The notes under the pieces: generated by a model
Told to the model about the DNA's origin: nothing
The model's database searches: none
What the model saw: the letters and a program-made list of their open reading frames with translations, nothing else
Source: Calliopum simillimum
Lineage: Eukaryota > Arthropoda > Insecta > Diptera > Lauxaniidae
DNA length: 64,000 nt
Assembly (NCBI GenBank): GCA_951812925.1
Contig: OX638371.1
Span: 113,979,124-114,043,123 of the forward strand
Reading direction: 5' to 3'
Position numbers and translations under genes: made by a program
Shown here: positions 23,306 to 35,705 of the stretch, in pieces
How the letters are laid out: every line of letters begins with the position of its first letter
Numbering within the stretch: the first letter of the stretch is position 1

Positions 23306-23419
23306 TCACGGGCTGTAAAGCTTATGACATATGCTCAACATTTATATTTGGCAATTTAAGTACAAAAAAATGGAATAATTATGTTGCTGAATTTTGTGAC
23401 ACCCCCTTTACTTTAAATG

Positions 23420-23595
23420 TACAAACACAAAAAAACACAAGTTATTATAGTAATTGCAACTAAACGAAGTCTTTCACACAACTGAATTACATTTTTTGCA
23501 CACATGATTGCTACGAAAGCTGCAATTGTTGAAATTGAAAGGGTGCCATATCACCTGGGGGTGCATATCTCCCTAATTGACTCTAATTGGACTAT
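23420..23595 (+). repeat. Partial copy 2 of the GGTGCCATAT-ended family
   Basis: A second right end directly follows copy 1: AGTCTTTCACACAACTGAAT, GAAATTGAAAGGGTGCCATA, TCACCTGGGGGTGCA, ATCTCCCTAATTGACTCTAA. It repeats the last 170 bp or so of copy 1 with divergence. Confidence 0.65.
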
Positions 23596-25322
23596 TTCTT
23601 GAGCTGTGGGGCATGTGCTCAATATTTTTGTTTCGCAATTTAGGCACAAAAAATGTGACTATCCTGACGTTGAAATTTGCGATGTACAAAAACAAAAAAA
23701 CAAATTGCAATAAGTAAAAGCAACTCCAACATTTCTTCTACGCCAAATGAAAATTGCAAAAATATTTTTTCAAGCAGCATCATAAAGAAATGCAGGAAAA
23801 AAAAGCATGGTCGGTTATTGTTTATTTTTCATTAGGGACGCAAAAATTTCGTCGGAGTTTGATTTTTATTTTTGTTGTGGGCTTCTGTAAAGCACACCCA
23901 CAAAATGCAGCCTGCTTGTGTATGTTCTTGGTTCTTCCCACACTACCAACTGCGCTACAACAATCCACCGAGAATCGGTGACATTTTCCACATTTTAAAC
24001 CTTTGGTGTTTGTCATCATTCTACCATACTTTATTGCTTATTATACTTGAAAATGTACAAGAAAAAAGCAAAATAACCACAAGCTTAAAGCAGCCAACTT
24101 ACCACAGGTAAAGGTCGCAGGTATTGTAACAAAATTTTCGCATAAATTTCAGAATATCAAGCATATTTGATGGTACCAAGCATTTTTCATCATACATCAT
24201 ATGTTAAGTACGTATGCTCATATGAAAAATAAATAAATCTCAATTCGAGCTGACTTAGCGCCCCTCGATATTGCATTGTTTTTTTTTTTTTTTTTTTTCT
24301 TCTAAATTAAAAATCAACAAAAATTTGTATTGCCCCTAGCAAAAAACACACAAAAAATTTGAGTCGAAAATTTCGCAAATTTGTCAATGATTATGAAAAA
24401 TATTGTTCCCCGGTTTTTTCACTAAAATAAAAATGAAAAATTCTGAATTTATTTATAATTTTTTATTGACAAAATCTAGCAAAATACAGTTTGAGTAATT
24501 TTTATAGTATTAAAAGTTAACACTACTTGCTATAAATCAGCGCATCATTTGGCCACCACGTCGTATGACTAACATTTTTAAAATTGCACCATTAGCATTT
24601 TTGTACATTTTATCATATTTTGCTAAAATTTTATGAATTCGTATTTCGATGAAAAAGTCATTAAAAAATCATTATTGAGTTGGCACTTCGAGAGTTCATC
24701 AGAAAGAAAATGTTCGGGCATCTGTCAGCACTTTAGTTTGGAATTTTTGGGAAAAAAAAGAGGTGTATGAAATATTTCTTTAAAAAACTTTCGTCTCCAC
24801 TTACACATACACACACACACGTGCAAACATTCCTCACCTATATAATAACTCAATGTCAAAGTCGCGTTAATGTTTAGGTAAATACATTATTCAAACATCT
24901 CTTAATATATTTCAATCAATTTGATGCCGAATAAAAAGCATGCTGATATTGGGTGTTGGGTGTTTTTTCGAATAGTACCTACTTAAACTACTGCCACACA
25001 TGCATTTGTCATCCAAATTGACAGCTTTGGGAAATGGCAAAAAGGTAGTTGGCTAGTTGTAGAAGTAAAAGGACTCACGAGATGCCTCCTTCAAAGGATA
25101 TGAAATATTTTATTTAAATATCAATTTATGAACAAACTCTTTGGAAAGAAAATGTCATCAGTATATCAAATAAAAGCAATATTTATCTCAAATATCATAA
25201 GCTGTTTGATTAAGAATAAATCAAATAAATCTTTTTAAGGCCTGGTGCTGTGTAAGAACTGAAAGAGACTTTTAGAAGTATTATCTCGAGCTTTTAAAAC
25301 ATATACTTAAAATCCAGTTATC
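23596..25322. other. Non-coding stretch, no gene seen
   Basis: Poly-T run at 24279-24298 and CA-rich simple sequence near 24805-24820. No domain in the open frames. Confidence 0.5.
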
Positions 25323-25446
25323 GTCTCAAGTAAGGTATTTCCTATAAAGTGCCAAATCACTGGAGACATGGGACCATATCATAGATAATTGGCACCCTAA
25401 GTGACTTTTAAGTTTAAGGTGCCAGAATTGTTGAATGTTGATGTAT

Positions 25447-25636
25447 GGGCAATTCTCAGGAACCTTTAACCTATATATGTTAAAATGATTTTTTTGTGAA
25501 TATGTGGATTTTTTTTTTTTTTTATTTTGTAGAAATATATGGAATTCGCGCCAATTTCGAGCTCGACGTGCTACCATGTACAGAGGTTACATTTGAACGT
25601 CAAATGTTAAAGGTTAAATGTTCCTAAGAATTGCCC
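25447..25636. mobile_element. Nested 190-bp MITE
   Basis: Ends GGGCAATTCTCAGGAACCTT and GTTCCTAAGAATTGCCC are inverted repeats (one mismatch over the outer 17 bp), flanked by TAT-like bases. The element interrupts copy 3 of the GGTGCCATAT family, so it is younger than that copy. Confidence 0.7.
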
Positions 25637-26017
25637 ATATAGTACCTGTATTTTGTGACTATATGCGGCACATTACGCATTGAATTTTTTCAACTGTTTT
25701 AGTGGTTTGTGCATCGTCTTCTCCACATCCATGGCACACATCAGGTTCATCAAGAAACGAATAAACATATTTACTCGCGCTCTTATTCATGAAAAAAGTT
25801 TACACATACAATTCTTTTTACTTTGATATGTGCACCATCTAACTGTATCCAATTTTTACCAGAGCATTGTGCTTCTTCTGGAAATATGCGCAAAAAAAAA
25901 AAAACAACAGGTGACTTTGCGATTTTTTTTTTTAAAATACCGCGCACTATTTACCAAGAAGTCTCGCACAACTGAGTTACATTTTGTCTTTATTTGAATG
26001 CTACCAAAGCTGCCAGA

Positions 26018-26100
26018 AGCATCATATCATCTAGGGATGCCATATCATCTAGTAGTGCCATATCATCTAGTGGTGCCATATCATCGGGGGGTGCCATATA
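26018..26100. repeat. Short tandem repeat of TGCCATATCATCTAG
   Basis: Four copies of an approximately 18-bp unit (ATATCATCTAGTGGTGCC) mark the right end of copy 3. Confidence 0.8.
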
Positions 26101-26105
26101 CTCCG

Positions 26106-27624
26106 AATTTACCCATCGAAAGATCAAAGTTTTATCTCTGTTTATAATGTCTTGATACCAATTGGTTTCATCTTCATTTCACTTTAGGTTAAGAAAAACA
26201 AGTTTTATTGAAATGATGGACTTGAACTGGGACCTTACTTTCCGGTTTCATTTTAATATCGGACACAAATTAAATAACGGGATCGTTCTTATTGCCTACA
26301 TTTAGGAAACAATGTAGATAGATCTGAAACATATCTGAAAACCTTGATTTTAATAAACTTTAAGATGAACCAGGATTGGATACGATAAATGTTATATCTA
26401 AATTTTTTTTATTGACAGAAAAGTGAGCACCACCGTTTCCAAATCAATAACTTAATAATTAATCATAGAGCTGTTCAATTTCAAATACAAACTTGACAGT
26501 TAAAGTAAACAAAACATAAAAAAATGTAACTTCTAATAACAACAACGATATAAACAAATAAAAGTTTCCGTTCACGTACACACTGCAAATATTTAAGTAG
26601 ATACACCTACACACATGTATTATGTGAATTGTAAATGTTGGTGTGGGCAGCGTGGCAACTGATTAACTTTTGTTGGTCTTTTGGTCACGAATGTCATGAT
26701 CTCCTCCGACCATCACACTTTATTGATGTTATTGGTGCGCCATTTGCCAAAGTAATGGATGAGGACAATTGCAAAGCAGCAGGAACAAGAATACATACAC
26801 ATACATAACAATACTTACTGAGACTTTGTACATGAAACGTACAAACATTTAATAAATAATGCAATTTTATATACTCATACATCTTCAGAATACGAAAAAA
26901 AAACTGTAGTATTGAATCCATAAGAGAAAATAAGAAAAAACTTTTTTCAGAATAATGAAACAGTTTTGGTGCTTGCAAAATTTATAAACAAATAATTAAT
27001 TGCCAGATAAATTTTTATATATGTCTATAACCAACAGTACGTTTACGAGATAGAAATTTGGTGAATGAAAAGATGCTGCGAGAACAAGCTGGATAAACCA
27101 TAAACAGCGCATTTGAATCGGTCATTTTTAAAAGGGGATATGTGACAATATTTAAACTTGTGGCAAATTTAAGAAACACTCTCATAAGTTTGGTAAATCT
27201 TATTTTAATGCGACTTTAGAGATGGAGGTAGTAATCTGCGTACTTCGAAAAAAGATAGACCAACCAGCGCCATTACCATAACGGCAAAATAGCTGAAAAA
27301 CAATTTTCGTCCGAGCGACACATATCCACTGTTAAAAATGACAGATTCATTTCATTCCTTCTTTCAGGTACGACTTTTGATTTTTTCGATCAAACATTAC
27401 CTTTGCAGTGAAAAAATTAAGCAGTAAGTTTGACCAAAACCTTGAAGTTGCTAAAATTGCTTAAATTACATTCAAAATAGTTAATTCAACCCATTTCTTG
27501 ATGAAAATTGTACAAATCTCAAGCCCACCGGGGTGAATATTTCCACTAAGGACATTGCCTTCAATGTCATGAGTGTAACGTAACGACATTAGTGTCACAC
27601 TTACAGAATATTTTTAACAACTCA
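26106..27624. other. Non-coding stretch, no gene seen
   Basis: A/T-rich sequence with no recognisable domains or strong repeats. Confidence 0.5.
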
Positions 27625-28312
27625 AAGACTTTTACCGAAGAATATTCCAATATTTTCAAAGCTATTAGACTTTTATCGATATTTTAGATGTTTTTCGATA
27701 CTTTAAGACTTTAATCGGTTTCTTCGATGTATTTCAATATTTTCGATACTGTTAGATTTTTACTGATATTTTAGATGTTTTACGCTACCTTTGGTCACTT
27801 AATGAGTTTTCGTAGGATTTTTAATACTTTTGGACTTTTGCCGATATTTTTTAGATGTTTTTAGATATTTTTGAACTTTAACCGATATTTTAGACGTTTT
27901 TCGATTTTTTGCGACTTTTACCGATATTTTAGATGTTTTTCGATATGTTTGGACCTAAACCGATATATTAGATGTTTTTCGATATTTTTGGACTTTAACC
28001 GATATTCTAGATGTTTTCCGATATTTTTGAACTTTTACCGATATTTTAGATGTTTTTCGATATGTTTGGACTTTAACCGATAGTTTAGATGTTTTTCGAT
28101 ATTTTTGGACTTTAACCTATATTTTCGATGTTTTTCGATATTTTTGGACTTTTACCGATATTTTAAATGTTCTTTGATACTGTTGGACTTCTACCGATAT
28201 TTGGTTGTTTTTCAATTTTTATTCGACTTTTACCGATATTTTAAATTTTTTTCGATATTTTTAGATTTTTACCGATATTTTAGATGTTTTTCGATATTTT
28301 TGGACTTTATTA
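27625..28312. repeat. 39-bp minisatellite, about 17 units
   Basis: The unit is close to GACTTTAACCGATATTTTAG plus ATGTTTTTCGATATTTTTG. Units are degenerate at the left and cleaner in the centre. The length being a multiple of three makes long open frames (27871-28356) that repeat a 13-residue pattern (for example NRYFRCFSIFLDF); these are not genes. Confidence 0.93.
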
Positions 28313-30152
28313 GCTCAAAGTATTCTACAAAAATATTCTACGGAATATTTCACTAAGGGTCAAATAAGACAAATAATGCTTAAAACTTAGGATAAATGTA
28401 TCAAAAATGTAATAAATATGCAATTTAAGAAGTCCCCATTGATTTGAACGATTTTTTGGCTTTCGGTATAAAATGACTCATATACTCTCGATGTAAGATA
28501 CAAATGTAAAAATATCTCTGTCCACCTCATAAGTAATGAGTTCGCTAACTGATGAGACTGAATGTTTGTTATAGGTACTATTAAAGATCTGACCACGCTA
28601 AATATGTTTATGAAACATGAGAAAAGCTTGCGAGTCGAATTCCGTTGAAAGCTAAATGTTCGTTGACTTTTACATACCTTCTGTAGGCATATGTGCCCTT
28701 ATAAAATTTCGATAAAAATTGCTACATTTACGTTTATTCAAAACAGATCTTGGCACACTCGTGTTAGGATGAAATAAAATTAATAAAAAATGTCGTCAGT
28801 GAATCTTCGCTACGCTTTTCACTGTTGATAAATAAATTTAATTTGTTATTTCTAAAACCGAAAATTCCAATTAGTTTGTTGCCCTTAAGGAAGACCCTTA
28901 AATCTCTGAAAAAAAAAAGACAAAATATTTAGCATAAACTTTTTTCACGCATGATATATGCTACACGTTTTTCCATCAATATACCAAAAACAAAAAAACA
29001 TCTGACATTTGCTGCCACCGCCAGTTGTCAACATATTGTGAAAATAATGAGAAACAATAAAACACACTTAAAAAAAAAATATAAACTTAAGTTTGTCATG
29101 CGAAATAGTAAAAATTCCTTTCATTATTTCAAAAGCAAAATACGTGACATTTCCGTAATTTTTCATTTCCTTTGATTTAAGTACCAAAAAAGTAAAAGTT
29201 TTTTATGGTTTATAAAAGTTGACGTCAAATGCTTAAATGCGATTCTTCAGTTTATTTCAGTTGGTTGTTATACAAAAATATCTATGAGCAAGCAGCGATT
29301 TTATGAGCGATAACCCATTGACGTGTCACAAATTGAGATGTGACACTTATGATTAAGAAAAAATCGTAAGAAATTTACTAAATAATTCATTCAAGACTTT
29401 TTTCGGAAAATTTTCATTAACTATACTTATTTGATTTGATCCAAACCAACAAAAATGCTTTTGATGATGTTACGTTTCATTAACTTGCGCGTAAATAATC
29501 AATATTTAAATGCGAATAAATGCCAATTAATACAAACAAAACAATTAAATTTAGAATTTTAAACACTCGTACACACACCAAACACCCCGGAATTTTTGTG
29601 CAAATTTTGTTGTTGTTGTTTTTGTTTAGATTTAAATGCCATAGAGAAAATTAAACGCCCACACATAACCACATATATCTATTGAATCAAAAATCCTATG
29701 GTTTTCTTTATTGTTATAAATTTAGATTTACCCACTGTGCTCTGTTTCCTCATCATCATTTCCGTCACAAAAGCCTACACAACCACTGTGATATAATTTT
29801 ATTGTTTAATTGAACGGAAGAAGTTTTTTTTTTACTTTACTTAAGTGCGTAAATCAACTCCTTAATGTGAATGTGGTGGTTACCATGGGTAATAAGTCAC
29901 CATGAAAGAAAAAGAGCTGTAAATTGTAAGAATGATGAGTTTTTCATAATCGTTTGAGCGGCTTAAGATATCAATTTTAATAACAATAAAAGTAAATTAA
30001 TAAATTTTCAAATATTTGAAAAGCTGTACAAGAAAAGGGAAATTATCTTCAAAAAAACAAAAACCGGTTTGTTTGCATTTTCAAAAAAAAATTTGATTTT
30101 GAATAAAATGACACCTCTATCACCGAAAAATTCCAAAAATTGACTTAAGACT
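28313..30152. other. Non-coding stretch, no gene seen
   Basis: A/T-rich with TTGTTGTTGTT near 29609; no domain-bearing frame. Confidence 0.5.
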
Positions 30153-31454
30153 TATAGTACAATCATTTGGAAGAATAAAATGATGTTACCTGGAAAGTTT
30201 TGCGGGATTTTTGCAAATGAGTTATTTTGTAGATTTCGATGTGCTCTTTCAAAATTTCAACTTTGCTATTTCGAGTCGCGTTCGCTCGCGGCGCCATATA
30301 GGAAAAATGGCGTCCAAAATCAGTTTTTTAAAATATCTCTTTAACGGTTACATTTAGAGAAAAATATTGTGGAGCAATATTGTAGCTTATAAAATTTTCT
30401 ATAAAAATGACTACTAAATTGTTTCCGTACGACTTATAACTCAGGAGATATCCTAATTCAAAATTTGAAAAAAAATTAGTAAATTGTGCGTGACGCTTAT
30501 GAGTAGGCGCAGTGATGTGTTGAGCTTAAAATTACGATAACTCATGAACGGTGAGTCACACGTTCAAAGTAAAAACACTTATTTATGGGGAATTACTTCC
30601 ACTTTAAGATTCATTTAATTTTTTTTCACATGACCTGTAGTTTACGAGATATTTTTCCAACAATCCTAAAATTTAGAAAAAAAACCGTTTTTTTTTAAAT
30701 AGCTCCAAAACGGTTCGTCTTAGAAAAAAATTGTTCATGCATTTTGTAGACCGTTCAATTTCCTATATGGGTCTCTCCAAAATGTTTTTTCGTCAGACTT
30801 ACCCTTCATGAGATATCGCGACTTGAAAATCAATGTTCAATTTTGAATAATTTTCAAGACGCAATATCTCATGACCGTTAAGTCAGACGAAAAAACAGTT
30901 CGGAGAGACCCTTAAAGGAAATTGAACGTTCTACAAAATACGAGAAATTTTTTTTTTCTAGAACGAACCGTTTTGAGCTATTTTGAAAAAACGGTTTTTT
31001 TCTAAATTTTAGGTTTGTTGAAAAAATATCTCGTAAACTATAGGTCATGTGAAAAAAAAATTTAACGAAGCTTAAAGTGGAAGTAATTCCCTATAAAAAA
31101 GTGTTTTTCTTTGAACGTGTGACTCACCGTTCAAGAGTTATCGTAATTTTAAGCTCACCACATCACTGCGTCTACTCCTAAGCGGCATGCACAATTTACT
31201 TAGTTTTTTCAAATTTTGAATAAGGATATCTCCTGAGTTATAAGTCGTACGGAAACAATCAAGAGATCATTTTTATAGAAAGTTTTATAAACTACAATAT
31301 TTGCCCCACAATATTTTTCTCTAAATGTTACCGTTAAAGAGATATTTGTAAAAAACTGATTTTGGACGCCATTTTTTCAAAGCAAATTTGAAATTCTAAA
31401 AAAGCACATCGAAATCTATAAAATAACTCATTTGCCAAGTGACTGTACTATTAA
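30153..31454. mobile_element. 1.3-kb palindromic foldback element
   Basis: Two arms of about 620 bp mirror each other around about 30838. The left order is ATAGTACAATCATTTG, CAAATGAGTTATTTTGTAGA, TTGGACGCC-type, AACGGTTACATTTAGAGAAA, CGTACGACTTATAACTCAGG, GTGAGTCACACGTTCAAA, AAACGGTTCGT, GAGATATCGCG; the right has the complements in reverse order. Identity looks roughly 85-90%. The left arm has about 40 extra bases near 30170-30210. No transposase is seen. Confidence 0.88.
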
Positions 31455-32080
31455 AAATATGCAATAAGATTTTTTTAGTCAAATTCTTCAAAAATCGTTA
31501 TATTCGTTTCAAAAAATTTTATTTACTGAATACTCTAAATATAATAAAATAACATTATATGTTAGACCGAATCGATTTTGTATGAAGCAAAATAAAATCA
31601 TCCCGAAACCGACTCAAAAGTCAGAGGGACTCTAAAAAACAATATCTGCATCCTTTTTTTTCGTTCTGAGAAAATCAATGGAGCACTTTTAATTCTAGTG
31701 AAGGCCTATTTTGGCTAAAAAAACTCGTTTTTTGGTCATTACTTTTTTTTTCATTAAAAAATGGATACCCAAGGGTTCTTTCCTACAAAAATTTTGGCGT
31801 TTAAAAATTATAAATTTTTTTTTGTGAAAAACTAGGCTAAGTAAGTATTTAAAAGCAAGAGCAAGAGATTACCAGAAAGAAAAATGTTTGCCAAAGTTTT
31901 CCATTCCAACTGTCGATATTAATTGATCGACATTTCTACTTTTTCCTTTTGAGTAGAATAAGAATCTGGCAATGTTCTTGGGTTAATTTTTACATAGATT
32001 TTTTCATCATCCATTATGACACATTCAGTTAATTCTTTTAAGTAAATGATGATACAAACTTCGAAGCCTTGTTTTATTAC
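31455..32080. other. Non-coding stretch, no gene seen
   Basis: A/T-rich spacer between the palindrome and a solo element end. Confidence 0.5.
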
Positions 32081-32370
32081 ACAGCAAATAGTTTTGGTGT
32101 AAAATTCAAACCAAATTGGAACGAATACAAATCCACACCAAATTTGGTATAAAATCTATGCTACAACTTTGTATACAAACTCCTTATACTTGTTAGTATA
32201 AAACTTATACAAATAAAGTATTAAAAAAATTTACACTATTTTGGTTTAAATTTAAAAGTATCACCATACAAAATTGTTTTATACTATTTTTGTATAAATT
32301 TTATATAGAAATTCATATGAAAGTATTTTAAACGATTTTATATAAAAAGTGCATATTGTTTCAAATAAAA
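32081..32370 (+). repeat. Left-end fragment of the ACAGCAAAAAGTTT element
   Basis: ACACAGCAAATAGTTTTGGT, ATTCAAACCAAATTGGAA, ACCAAATTTGGTATAAAATC and TATAGAAATTC match 34813-35090 in order; the rest of the element is absent. Confidence 0.75.
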
Positions 32371-33340
32371 GCTTACTCTGCGAGAAAAATGTATTTCAAA
32401 GTGTGCAGTTACTTGTCGCTACAGTCCTTAACTATAGAAACACATTTTGTCTGTCCATGGACAACACAATACCCATTTGTATGAACTCAGCATGTAACTG
32501 TATTTATTGATTTTAAATATTCTGCCTCTCAATTCAATTGGGCCATTGTTTAAACACATCTGCTAATTTCACTTAATTTAAAATTCATATCAATTAATTT
32601 TTGTAATTGAATTTTAATTGGCGCAACGCACGAAAAATTAATGGCGATAAATTTTTTAATTAAAATGAAAATTTTGTGTTGTGCAAAAAACAAAAAAAAA
32701 AAGAAAATATGGGAAAATGCTTTAACCGCAAACGTGCGAACAAAAAAAAACGCATAAAGTTAATTTTGATTGGTTGTTAAGTGTTGCGCATACGACATGT
32801 TGGTCAAACATTAAAAATTATTGTTTTGGTGCGACAATAAAATTTTATTTTATTTTTCTTTTAGCGGAACTGTCAGTGTTATTTTGATTTGTTTTAAATT
32901 AACAGCGAGAAATTACTACAATTGAGTTTTGCTGGGAGTGTACATTGTTAGCTTTCATCCTTAGTTTTGACCCTAAATTCTCAGTTGAAAAAATCTAAAA
33001 ATTAAAAGTTCTTACTTTACAAATTTTTTTTTTCTTGCGAAATTTACAACTTTTGTCGTATATTTTTTTTTTGCGACATTAAAAGTTCTCTCACTTTCAT
33101 GAGCTTTTTGTAAGTTCGTTTTAAGACTCAAAGTTGCAGCAGAGTCGCGCGGACCACAAAAAAATAAATTTTTTTGTTTCAAATTTTTAAACAATTTTTA
33201 TTGTATATACATGTTAAAAATAAATAAAACAACTACTATATACACCGAAAAAAAAATGTACCTTTTATATAACAAAATAAGTTTAAATGAAAAAAAAAAA
33301 ACATTAAGATCCAAAACAAGTATTTTATATAATACTAGCT
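32371..33340. other. Non-coding stretch, no gene seen
   Basis: Homopolymer-rich A/T DNA; no gene seen. Confidence 0.5.
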
Positions 33341-33655
33341 ATTGCCCGGTGAGCGTTGCCTCACCTTTGTCCCGTGGCTTTTTTTTTGTACCGAACAATC
33401 ACTGACACCGCTCATTTTTCGAAGGGCTTAGTGCCCTTTACAAATGTGCCAAATTTCATCCCGATGCGTCAAACAGCTTCTGAGATCTGTCGATATTTTT
33501 TTAGGGGCGTGGCACTGGCCATTTTTCTAATGAATGTTATTGGGCCTAGTGCCCTTTACATATGTGCCAAATGGCATTCCTATACGTCAAACAGTTTCGT
33601 AGGTCTGTCGAATTTTGTTTTTTAGGGGCATGGCACCGCACATTTTTCCAGCCTA
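33341..33655. repeat. Dispersed GGGCGTGGCAC repeat, two tandem units
   Basis: TTAGTGCCCTTTACAAATGT, GCCAAATTTCATCC, GCGTCAAACAG, TCTGTCGA and TTTTTAGGGGCGTGGCAC recur about 120 bp later with changes. It abuts a mariner remnant. Confidence 0.6.
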
Positions 33656-33659
33656 TAAC

Positions 33660-34143
33660 CTTCCCCTGATCCATAATCACCAAAGAAGTATTTGGCCTAG
33701 CGTTGTCGTGATGAAAGACAGAAGGAGCTCGTAGTACACAGGACCCTTGCAGTCCAACCAAACACTAAGCAAAACCTTCCTTGACGTCAGTTCCGGCTTT
33801 GCGACGGTTTTGGTAGGCTCACATCGTTTTGACCATGATCTTTTTCGCATATTATTGTTATATGTTTTCCAAATCCAAAAGATCATTCTGTTTCAGAAGA
33901 GATTCACGTACTGAAATGCGGTCAGTAAGATTTTTTCACTCAAATTATGTAGCGATGTTGCGAGTGTGTCAGTCTTCCTCTGCCTTTTCAAGAATTTCTT
34001 CCAGTTTTTCGGTGCATGGTCAGATTTAGATGCATCCAAATCTCCAGTGCGGAATCTTTCATAACATTTTCCAACTGTCCTTTCCGATAGAGTACCTTCT
34101 CCATAATGTGCACATATTTTTTTGTGAGCCTTCGCAGCCGTAC
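33660..34143 (-). pseudogene. Mariner/Tc1-type transposase remnant
   Basis: Read on the minus strand and across at least three frames: KKICAHYGEGTLSERTVGKC and YERFRTGDLDAS (second helix-turn-helix region), then WSKRCEPTKTVAKPELTSRK, VLLSVWLDCKGPVYYELL, and FHHDNARPN carrying the second catalytic Asp. The third catalytic region and both ends are missing. Divergence and frameshifts mark an old inactive copy, different from the mariner at 16312-17627. Confidence 0.8.
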
Positions 34144-34812
34144 ACTTTTTTTTTTTTTTTTAATTTTCAATTTCGAATTTTTCCCGATTCTGCACTGATT
34201 TTAGTGACGTTTAGTGAAGAAATGTCAGTGGGTAAAAATTGTTTACAATTTTCAGAGATGTCAGCTACTTTTAGCAACAAAGAGTTTACAGATCGAAACA
34301 GTACTTACAGAGTTATTGTACTTAAACTCAGCTATTTCGCTTTTCTGAACTTTATTTTTATGCAACCTTATATTATTTTTTATAAGTATCAGCTTTTATA
34401 TGCATTGTAGCTCTTAACAAGACCTTATGTTGTTGTTGTTTCCTTTAGCAGTTTGTAACTCAATGTTTTTAATTAAATTTGTTCATACATATGTTATGTA
34501 CTACATTTGTGCGCTGCTTAAAACTACACGGACTAAGTTGCTTCTATATTAAATTCATTAATTTGATGCTTGTAAATTAAAACGAAACTGCAGCTATAAA
34601 GTATGCAACAGAAAATGTTTACAACCGAATTGATCTTTTTTAAGTAGACGCTAAAAAATACGTTGATTAAAATAAAAAATTTCCCAAATAAGGGAAAGAA
34701 AATTCTACTAAACATACATAAATGGTAAAGTTACAAATTACAATAAACAGTTTTACTTTTCTGCGGTCTGTCATCTATTATTAACAGGTGAAAAAACTCA
34801 TACATATCCTAC
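34144..34812. other. Non-coding stretch, no gene seen
   Basis: A/T-rich DNA with a poly-T run at 34147-34160. Confidence 0.5.
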
Positions 34813-35705
34813 ACAGCAAAAAGTTTGGGTGCAATATTCAAACCAAATTGGAATGAATACAGATCCATACCAAATTTGGTATAAAATCTATGCTTCAATT
34901 TGGTATACAAACCGTTTATGATTGTTCGTATAAAATGTATACACATAAAGTATTAGCAAAATTTAAACTATTTTGGTTTAATTTTTATAGTATCAATATA
35001 TAAAAATCTTTTATACTTTTTTTGTATAAAATTTATATAGAAGTTCTTACGAAAGTATTTTAAACAATTTTATATAAAATTCATATTATGCCCATATAAA
35101 CCAATCTACTTACGCGCAATAAATTTCATAATAAAAAAATATCATTCAATTGACAACAATTACATGTATTAATTTTAAGAGACACAAATTTCATAACTTA
35201 TCAAAGTGAATTAGTTTTCCTTAAGTCAAGTTTTTTTGCGTGGTGATGGCGATGACCAGTGCATGTAGCGTAGTGGGTGCAAGCAGGTGACGATGGTCAA
35301 ATGCAAGAACGTACGACAAATGAGAGCGTTTTGCGCATACACAAGAAGTACATTTTCCAATACTTTTTATTAAACTTATCATAAGTTAGTTAATTATATT
35401 TTTTCTAACACTGGGTTACTTTTAAATATATTATTTTTAACAATTTTCACTCCGAACTGCTACGCAAAATGATTTTTCCATAAATGCTATATTTTGTGTG
35501 TATTCGATGACGAGACGTTTTGTCAGAAGTTTTTATACAATTTTGGTATAAAATTTATAGTTTTTTGGTATAAATTTTGGTTTAGAAGTTAAACGTTTTT
35601 GGTTTAGAATAACTATAGAAAAAAATTGGAATGCATAAGTTTATAAAAACAAATACTTAGTATAAATAAGTTTATACTAAGTATATCCCTAAACTTTTTG
35701 CTATG
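34813..35705 (+). mobile_element. Non-autonomous DNA element with ACAGCAAAAAGTTT ends
   Basis: The left end ACAGCAAAAAGTTTGGGT and right end CCCTAAACTTTTTGCTATGT are inverted repeats of about 14 bp. Internal sequence is full of TTTGGTATAAA and TTTATACAAA motifs. About 890 bp, no coding frame. A left-end fragment lies at 32081. Confidence 0.65.

Larger units (their letters stand above)
25323..26105 (+). repeat. Copy 3 of the GGTGCCATAT-ended family, with nested MITE
   Basis: Left part CTATAAAGTGCCAAATCAC and GGCACCCT match 58550-58610; the middle GGCACATTACGCATT and GTGGTTTGTGCAT match 58680-58740. The right end has four short tandem copies of TGCCATATCATC. Interrupted by the 190-bp element at 25447-25636. 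Confidence 0.7.

Noticed and set aside
28550..28575. Second CTGATGAG match that might be a hammerhead
   Set aside because: No stem II partner or GAAAC follows; only the eight-base core matches.
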